From NCBI GenBank assembly GCA_964481475.1, contig CAYZTG010000025.1, positions 1 through 10,777 on the forward strand: a DNA stretch of 10,777 nucleotides, read 5' to 3'. Below the pieces are notes generated by a model, which saw only the letters and a program-made list of their open reading frames with translations, had not been told where the DNA came from and ran no database searches. Shown here piece after piece: positions 6,661-10,777 of this stretch. The stretch is from DUQU01 sp964481475 (GTDB lineage: Bacteria > Bacillota_I > Bacilli_A > Acholeplasmatales > UBA5453). Position numbers and translations under genes: made by a program. Each line of letters opens with the position of its first letter. Positions within the stretch are counted from its first letter, which is position 1.

Positions 6661-7023
6661 TTATACGGTTCTTTTTTCTTTAATTCTTGCTGCTTTTTTG
6701 GAAAGTGTTCTAATATAATATAATTTAGCTCTTCTAACTTTACCAACTCTTGTAACATCAATAGAATCAATAATCGGTGAATGAACTGGGAAAGTTCTTT
6801 CAACTCCAATACCATAAGAAATCTTTCTTACAGTGAATGTTTCGGAAACTCCTCCACCTTGCTTTTTAATAACAATCCCTTCAAACAACTGAAGTCTTTC
6901 TCTGTTTCCTTCTTTAATTTTTACATAAACTTTTACCGTATCGCCCGCTTTAAACTCAGGCACATCTTTTATGTATTGTTGTGTAAGTTCAGCAATCAAT
7001 GCTTGGCCTTTCTCTTTTGCCAT
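6661..7023 (-). CDS. rplS: 50S ribosomal protein L19
   Basis: L19 sits at the interface of the two ribosomal subunits. The 120-residue sequence is typical of the family: FKAGDTVKVYVKIKEGNRERLQLFEGIVI, the GGGVSETFTVRKISYGIGVERTFPVHSP block, and a basic C-terminus RRAKLYYIRTLSKKAARIKEKR. The ATG at 7023 follows AGGAGTG. It is the last gene of the rimM-trmD-rplS cluster, the conserved bacterial order, but a gap of 103 bases separates it from trmD. That gap holds a separate promoter and a structured leader, so L19 can be made independently of the two modifying enzymes. A strong terminator follows. Confidence 0.98.
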   Translation of the reverse strand: MAKEKGQALIAELTQQYIKDVPEFKAGDTVKVYVKIKEGNRERLQLFEGIVIKKQGGGVSETFTVRKISYGIGVERTFPVHSPIIDSIDVTRVGKVRRAKLYYIRTLSKKAARIKEKRTV

Positions 7024-7046
7024 AAAATCACTCCTATTCTTTTTTT

Positions 7047-7094
7047 CGGGCGTTCATAAGTAACTCTTAGCGGACCGCCTTAACCGTTATACGG
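7047..7094 (-). promoter_or_regulatory. Structured rplS leader, probable ribosomal protein L19 leader element
   Basis: Between the rplS promoter and its ribosome binding site the RNA can form CCGT/ACGG around a three-base loop (7094-7084). A second helix pairs GGCG (7079-7076) with CGCC (7052-7049), enclosing GUCCGCUAAG and ACUUAUGAA. GC content here is well above the surroundings, a sign of conserved RNA structure. Low-GC Firmicutes carry the L19 leader motif at this place, thought to serve autoregulation by L19. The assignment rests on position and fold; a covariance search was not possible. Confidence 0.65.
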
Positions 7095-7101
7095 CTTTAT
7101 T

Positions 7102-7130
7102 AATATAACATATATTTTTTAATATATCAA
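7102..7130 (-). promoter_or_regulatory. rplS promoter inside the trmD-rplS gap
   Basis: TTGATA (7130-7125) and TATATT (7107-7102) lie 17 bp apart on the minus strand. The -10 also has an upstream TG in the extended form (TATGTTATATT). The -35 contains the trmD TGA stop codon (7129-7127). Transcription from here would begin at the L19 leader. Confidence 0.65.
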
Positions 7131-7855
7131 GTATTTTTAAGTTCAATTTCAATTTCTTTTAACATTTTCAAATCTTCTTCACTTAAAGCGGCGTCTTTTA
7201 ATAAATCAGGTCTCTTTAAGTAAGTCTCTTTTAAGCTCATAAACCGTCTCCACTTGTTAATTTTTTCGTGGTGACCGGATGTTAAAACTTCAGGAACATC
7301 ATAACCTTCATATGATTGCGGTTTTGTATAATGAGGATGTTCTAACAAGCCATCTTCAAATGACTCATTTTGATGAGATTCCTCTTTAATTACACCTTTT
7401 TGCAGTCTAGTAATACTATCTACTAAAACAAGTGCCGAGAGCTCTCCTCCCGTTAAAATATAGTCCCCCAAACTAATTTCTTCATCCACAAACTCCATTA
7501 CGCGGTGATCAATTCCTTCATAATGTCCACATAAAATTACAAGATGATCTGATTTTGCCAAACGACGGGCAGTTTTCTGATCGTATCTTACTCCTTTTGG
7601 AGAAGGTAAAATAACTTTTGTATTAGTTTTTTTTAATGTTTTTAAAGCATCATAGAATGGAGGAAACATTAAAAGCATTCCTCCTCCACCACCATAAGGT
7701 GTGTCATCTACTTGATTAGTAGAGAGTTTACTATAATCTCTTAAATTAATTACATTTATCGTAATTTTTTCATCTTCAATAGCTCTTTTAATAATTGATT
7801 CATTAATATATGTCTCAATCATTTTAGGAAAGATTGTTAAAATATCTATTTTCAT
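7127..7855 (-). CDS. trmD: tRNA (guanine37-N1)-methyltransferase TrmD
   Basis: TrmD uses S-adenosylmethionine to methylate G37 next to the anticodon, which prevents +1 frameshifting. The 242-residue protein has the SPOUT trefoil-knot motifs: VDDTPYGGGGGM (50-60), CGHYEGIDHRV (109-119), and SLGDYILTGGELSALVLVDSITR (128-150). The catalytic-region sequence ESFEDGLLEHPHYTKP has Asp168, the counterpart of the E. coli catalytic Asp169. Length is as usual (about 240-255). Its ATG overlaps the TGA stop of rimM (ATGA), with GAAGGG as ribosome binding site, so the two are translationally coupled. It ends with TGA, evidence for the standard code. The stop lies inside the -35 of the rplS promoter. Confidence 0.98.
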   Translation of the reverse strand: MKIDILTIFPKMIETYINESIIKRAIEDEKITINVINLRDYSKLSTNQVDDTPYGGGGGMLLMFPPFYDALKTLKKTNTKVILPSPKGVRYDQKTARRLAKSDHLVILCGHYEGIDHRVMEFVDEEISLGDYILTGGELSALVLVDSITRLQKGVIKEESHQNESFEDGLLEHPHYTKPQSYEGYDVPEVLTSGHHEKINKWRRFMSLKETYLKRPDLLKDAALSEEDLKMLKEIEIELKNT

Positions 7856-8331
7856 AATAACCCTTCTATTTCATTTATAACTATTTTATTTGACACCTCT
7901 TTAACAAAAACTTTATTAAAAGGAATCAATTTAGTATAATTAGCAATCTCTACTCTTAACAAGTGCCCTTGGGGAACAGCTACAACTTCAACTACTTTAC
8001 CAATAAATTCATTTTTGCTATTGAAAACCTCTTTATCCATTAAGTCAGTAAAATGGTATTCGTCTGTCTCTAGTTCAGGCTCTTCATCAGTATAAAGATC
8101 TAATCCCTTATATTTTAAAACTTCATTTATATTTTTATATCCTTCAAAAAGAATAATTATTCCTTTATTAGTATTTCTGACATTCTTAATAACTAATTTA
8201 ACTTTCTCATTATTTAAATAAACATAAACTTCTTTATTTGGAGAAAATCTTTTAAAGTCAGTAAAAGACTTAATTACTAACTCACCTTTAATCCCGTGTG
8301 TTTTATTAATTTTACCTATGTTATAACTCAC
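7852..8331 (-). CDS. rimM: 16S rRNA processing protein RimM
   Basis: RimM helps late maturation of the 30S subunit head by binding ribosomal protein S19. The 159-residue protein has the N-terminal RimM barrel (IGKINKTHGIKGELVIKSFTDF from residue 5) and a C-terminal PRC-barrel (about 92-159). The latter shows YHFTDLMDKEV, GKVVEVVAVPQGHLLRVE, LIPFNKVFV and the ending EIEGLL, all typical. The start is a GTG at 8331. No in-frame ATG lies upstream, and the protein begins at the expected family position. The ribosome binding site is weak (GGCGGTG). The stop overlaps the trmD start by four bases. rpsP, which commonly precedes rimM, is absent: upstream is the terminator of the peptide transporter operon. 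Confidence 0.96.
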   Translation of the reverse strand: MSYNIGKINKTHGIKGELVIKSFTDFKRFSPNKEVYVYLNNEKVKLVIKNVRNTNKGIIILFEGYKNINEVLKYKGLDLYTDEEPELETDEYHFTDLMDKEVFNSKNEFIGKVVEVVAVPQGHLLRVEIANYTKLIPFNKVFVKEVSNKIVINEIEGLL

Positions 8332-8345
8332 TTTACACCGCCTAT

Positions 8346-8374
8346 TTTATAAATAATATTTTTGCTAGATAAAA
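8346..8374 (-). promoter_or_regulatory. Possible weak promoter for rimM-trmD
   Basis: The 40 bases between the opp terminator and the rimM GTG contain TATAAA (8351-8346) as a possible -10. The sequence 17 bp upstream is TTTTAT (8374-8369), a poor -35 that falls within the T-run of the terminator. A promoter must exist here or the genes depend on read-through from the opp operon. The sequence does not decide between the two. Confidence 0.3.
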
Positions 8375-8390
8375 AAGGGCCTATAGCCCT
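8371..8390 (-). terminator. Intrinsic terminator of the opp operon
   Basis: On the minus strand AGGGC (8390-8386) pairs with GCCCT (8380-8376) around a five-base loop and is followed by T-rich sequence to 8371. The hairpin overlaps the TAG stop codon of the small membrane protein gene. Confidence 0.8.
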
Positions 8391-8793
8391 AATTTTTTGT
8401 CTTAAAATAAAGTGTTGCAAAAATTAGTGCAACTATAATTAATAGAATTGCTGGAATAATCCACTTTTTCATGTCTCTTTTATGACCTGGGGAAACATCA
8501 TCATAATACTCATGATAGCCGTCATACTTTTCTTTTAAATTATTATATCTAAATACATATTTCGCGCTATAATTTAATGGTATTAATAATCTAGTTGCTC
8601 CAGTGTGCCTTAATAAGGTAATGAAGAAAGTAGTAATACTTACAATGAAAATACTATTGCTAATATCATCATATTTTAAACTAAACTTATAAACAAATCC
8701 CCATAAAGCTACGATTAGTACTAGTAAGATTCCAAATCTAATTAAATAAGGTAAACTAGCTTTTAAAATGGCACGAATTTTATTCGGTTTCAT
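8389..8793 (-). CDS. Small membrane protein of unknown function at the end of the opp operon
   Basis: I do not recognise this 134-residue protein securely. It has three hydrophobic segments likely to cross the membrane: about 15-36, 46-62 and 111-130. A soluble stretch between the second and third (about 63-110) is rich in Tyr, Lys and Asp (SAKYVFRYNNLKEKYDGYHEYYDD), and the tail is basic. It lacks a signal peptide cleavage site and any catalytic motif I can name. Its length and layout recall the uncharacterised DUF3899-type membrane proteins of Firmicutes, but I could not verify this. The ATG lies inside the end of oppF, overlapping it by 14 bases, with AGAGGTT as ribosome binding site, so it is translated from the same message as the transporter ATPases. 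A link to the Opp transporter is inferred only from this position. It ends with TAG inside the terminator hairpin. Confidence 0.85.
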   Translation of the reverse strand: MKPNKIRAILKASLPYLIRFGILLVLIVALWGFVYKFSLKYDDISNSIFIVSITTFFITLLRHTGATRLLIPLNYSAKYVFRYNNLKEKYDGYHEYYDDVSPGHKRDMKKWIIPAILLIIVALIFATLYFKTKN

Positions 8794-10186
8794 TTAACCT
8801 CTTTTGGTATTCAACAAATTCTTGATCATTAGCATAAATAAAATGTCCTGGTTCAATCTCTCTTAAATAAGGCTTATTAACGCTATAATCATGTTGTTTA
8901 GGATTGTATCTTATATTAGTTTTTCTTTCTTGTTCATATTTAGGATCTGGCATCGGTATTGAAGAAATTAAGGATAATGTATATGGGTGAAGAGGTCTAT
9001 TGAAAATCTTATCTTTAGATCCCATTTCAACTATTTTTCCATAATACATAATCGCAACCTTATCGCTTAAGAACTTAACAACAGATAAGTCATGAGCAAT
9101 AAATAGAATTGTTAAACCTAATTTTTCTCTCAACTCATTTAATAAGTTAATTATTTGAGCTTGAATAGAGACATCTAAAGCACTAATAGGTTCATCGGCA
9201 ATAATTAATTTAGGTTCAGAAATAATCGCTCTTGCAACACCAATTCGTTGACGTTGTCCCCCACTGAACTCATGTGGATAGTGATCAATATGGTTTGGTT
9301 GTAAGCCCACAAGTTTTAAAACCTCGAAGACTTTATCTAAAACAACCTTTTCATTCTTAATTCCGTTAATATATAAACTCTCTGCAATAATATCTTTAAC
9401 ACTCATTCTTGGATTTAAAGAGTCAATTGGATCCTGAAAAACCATTTGCATTTGGTTTAAAAGTGGTCGATTAAAAAACTTTGGAGCAGTTAGTTCACGA
9501 TTAATATCATCATTATATTTTTCTAACATTTCCTTATTTAGTTTCTTTCTTTTTAAATAATCTTTATTTTCTTCTAAAAGTAACTCTTGTCCTTTTAATG
9601 GTAAATCATTTCCGCCAAGCTCAGCTAATTTTTCCTTTTTAAATTTTATAAAATCTTCATTTTCTTTTTGAATTAAAACTTTAAATTCAGCTGTTTTTAG
9701 CTTAGCTTCTTCTTTAATTTTTTCAACTTGAACTGGATCAGGTCTATATTTTGATTTTTGGTCCTTTTTTCGTTGTTTAATTTCTACTTTATTTGCAGCA
9801 ATTTGTTCTTTAACTTCTGCTGCCAACTCAGTAATTTTAGCAGCTTTTTCTTCAGAGGTAAGAACTTCATCCTTACTAATAGCCGCTTTTTCTTCCTTTA
9901 ATCCGCGCTTTAACTCTTTATTTTTTTCAGTTAAACCTAAAGTTCCGGCTACTATTCTCTGACCTAATAAATATACTTCCCCATCAGTTGGCTTGTATAT
10001 TTTCATAATTGTTCTTCCGGTTGTAGTCTTACCGCAACCAGACTCACCAACTAAACTAAAAACTTCACCTTTTTTTATATCAAAGGTAACTCCATCAACA
10101 GCTTTATTATAAATCTTGTACTTGCCAACACCAGTTTTAAAATGTTGTTTAAGATCAACGACTCTTAAGATTACATCATCATTCAT
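8780..10186 (-). CDS. oppF: Peptide ABC transporter ATP-binding protein OppF with a long internal insertion
   Basis: This is one of the two ATPase subunits that power oligopeptide import. All catalytic motifs are present: Walker A GESGCGKTT (47-55), Q-loop at Gln251 in VFQDP, signature SGGQRQR (308-314), Walker B LIIADEP (327-333), D-loop SALD (335-338) and the switch His365. The oligopeptide C-terminal domain follows (HPYTLSLISSIP, 400-411), and the tail IEPGHFIYANDQEFVEYQKRL is of the Firmicute OppF type. The protein has 468 residues against about 310-320 for ordinary OppF. The excess is a charged, Lys/Glu/Ala-rich segment at about 84-240, between Walker A and the Q-loop, which looks like helical coiled coil. 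It contains no stop or frameshift. The ATG at 10186 overlaps the oppD stop by eight bases and follows AAGGAGT, so oppD and oppF are coupled. The substrate is assumed to be peptides. Confidence 0.94.
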   Translation of the reverse strand: MNDDVILRVVDLKQHFKTGVGKYKIYNKAVDGVTFDIKKGEVFSLVGESGCGKTTTGRTIMKIYKPTDGEVYLLGQRIVAGTLGLTEKNKELKRGLKEEKAAISKDEVLTSEEKAAKITELAAEVKEQIAANKVEIKQRKKDQKSKYRPDPVQVEKIKEEAKLKTAEFKVLIQKENEDFIKFKKEKLAELGGNDLPLKGQELLLEENKDYLKRKKLNKEMLEKYNDDINRELTAPKFFNRPLLNQMQMVFQDPIDSLNPRMSVKDIIAESLYINGIKNEKVVLDKVFEVLKLVGLQPNHIDHYPHEFSGGQRQRIGVARAIISEPKLIIADEPISALDVSIQAQIINLLNELREKLGLTILFIAHDLSVVKFLSDKVAIMYYGKIVEMGSKDKIFNRPLHPYTLSLISSIPMPDPKYEQERKTNIRYNPKQHDYSVNKPYLREIEPGHFIYANDQEFVEYQKRLNETE

Positions 10187-10777
10187 TTTTTTTACTCCTT
10201 AATTTAGCAGTTTCTACTTCCATATTTTTAATTCTTGTTTTTATCTCATCTGGAATATCAATTTTAGGTGCATCAGGATGAAGTAGCCAAGTTGCAGCAT
10301 AATGAGTATCACTGACTTTAAACATTGGCGGTTGTTGTTCATAATCTATTTTCATTGCATATTGATTTCTAACTGCGAATGCATCGCCCACAGGAGGATA
10401 TAGCATATTCGGTGGGGTTCCTGGAATAGTATTTAATTTTTCTTTACTATTAATGTCAGGCATTGAGTTCATTAGCGCCCATGTATATGGATGTCTTGGA
10501 TTATAGAAAACATCAAATAGTGTTCCATATTCTACCACTTTACCAGCATACATAACAGCTACACGATCAGCAATATTTGCAACAACACCAAGGTTATGAG
10601 TAATAAAGATTAAACTTAAATTACGTCTTTGCTTTATTTCTTTTAATAAATCTAAAATTTGCGCTTGAATAGTAACGTCTAAAGCAGTAGTTGGCTCATC
10701 ACAAATTAAAACTTCCGGATAGGCCATTAAAGCAATCGCGATAACAATTCTTTGTTTCATACCTCCTGAAAACTGGA
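10179..10777 (-). CDS. oppD: Peptide ABC transporter ATP-binding protein OppD (partial, C-terminal part)
   Basis: The gene enters from the right edge. The reading frame is open to 10777, where the sequence begins at QFSGGMKQR, the ABC signature, so the Met at 10760 is internal and not a start. Walker A and the Q-loop lie outside. Visible are Walker B VLICDEP, the D-loop TALD, the switch His in IFITHNLGVVANIADRVAVMYAGKVVEYG, and the oligopeptide C-terminal domain (NPRHPYTWALMNSMPD). In that domain GDAFAVRNQYAMKIDYEQQPP and THYAATWLLH occupy the places where many OppD/DppD proteins carry four cysteines for an iron-sulphur cluster. Here these are Asp, Asn, Asp and Thr, as in Firmicute OppD proteins that I know. 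OppD pairs with OppF to form the ATPase dimer. The permease and binding-protein genes would lie beyond the window, and the substrate is inferred to be peptides. Confidence 0.95.
   Translation of the reverse strand, partial: QFSGGMKQRIVIAIALMAYPEVLICDEPTTALDVTIQAQILDLLKEIKQRRNLSLIFITHNLGVVANIADRVAVMYAGKVVEYGTLFDVFYNPRHPYTWALMNSMPDINSKEKLNTIPGTPPNMLYPPVGDAFAVRNQYAMKIDYEQQPPMFKVSDTHYAATWLLHPDAPKIDIPDEIKTRIKNMEVETAKLRSKKNE

Noticed and set aside
6609..7059. A 68-residue minus-strand frame and a 92-residue plus-strand frame over rplS
   Set aside because: They overlap the certain rplS gene and its terminator and show no protein-like features.
7127..7129. TGA read as Trp (Mycoplasma code)
   Set aside because: TGA ends trmD, rimM and oppD at the family's expected C-termini and tryptophans are encoded by TGG, so the standard code applies.
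10758..10760. ATG with AGGAGGT upstream as a start for a 193-residue ATPase fragment
   Set aside because: The AGGAGGT is part of the codons for the SGGMKQR signature. The frame is open to the window edge, so this is internal to oppD.
1..10777. CRISPR arrays, tRNAs, insertion sequences, phage or defence genes
   Set aside because: No direct-repeat array, cloverleaf, transposase or terminal inverted repeats, and no defence-type protein could be seen.

Overview
This is an AT-rich stretch of bacterial chromosome made almost entirely of housekeeping genes. The organism looks like a low-GC member of Bacillota on the Bacilli/Mollicutes side. Evidence for this is the Spx and CcpA homologues, a T-box in front of trpS, an L19-leader-like element in front of rplS, AGGAGG-type ribosome binding sites, and OppD/OppF tails of the Firmicute type. 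TGA ends trmD, rimM and oppD and Trp is TGG, so the standard bacterial code is used and not the Mycoplasma code. A relative of Acholeplasma, Haloplasma or an uncultured Bacilli lineage is plausible, but the species cannot be named from this window.

Layout. (1) 1-384: the 5' part of spx on the minus strand, then a divergent intergenic region with facing promoters for spx and pepF and a 7-1-7 palindrome just downstream of the spx -10. (2) 403-3414, plus strand: pepF (oligoendopeptidase F), then a self-contained unit of promoter, T-box riboswitch and trpS, ending in a hairpin terminator. (3) 3413-6588, minus strand: ccpA, tyrS and dagK (diacylglycerol-kinase-family lipid kinase) in tight succession, probably one transcript from an extended -10 promoter that carries two AT-rich dyads. 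(4) 6626-8331, minus strand: rimM-trmD-rplS, the conserved ribosome-maturation/tRNA-methylation cluster without rpsP. rplS has its own promoter and structured leader. (5) 8371-10777, minus strand: the end of a peptide ABC transporter operon, with the 3' part of oppD, oppF and a small three-helix membrane protein, closed by a terminator.

How they relate. Spx (thiol stress), PepF (cytosolic peptide breakdown), trpS (charging of tRNA-Trp) and Opp (peptide import) lie near each other in Bacillus subtilis too, so part of this neighbourhood looks ancestral. Opp imports peptides, PepF can hydrolyse them, and the T-box adjusts TrpRS to tRNA charging.

I see no mobile element, CRISPR array, tRNA or rRNA, toxin-antitoxin pair or defence system, and no clearly new system. 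The points most worth a second look are a coiled-coil-like insertion of about 150 residues inside the OppF ATPase, the Fur/PerR-like palindrome at the spx promoter, and the cre-like dyads lacking the central CG at the ccpA promoter. No stretch longer than 300 bases is without a gene.
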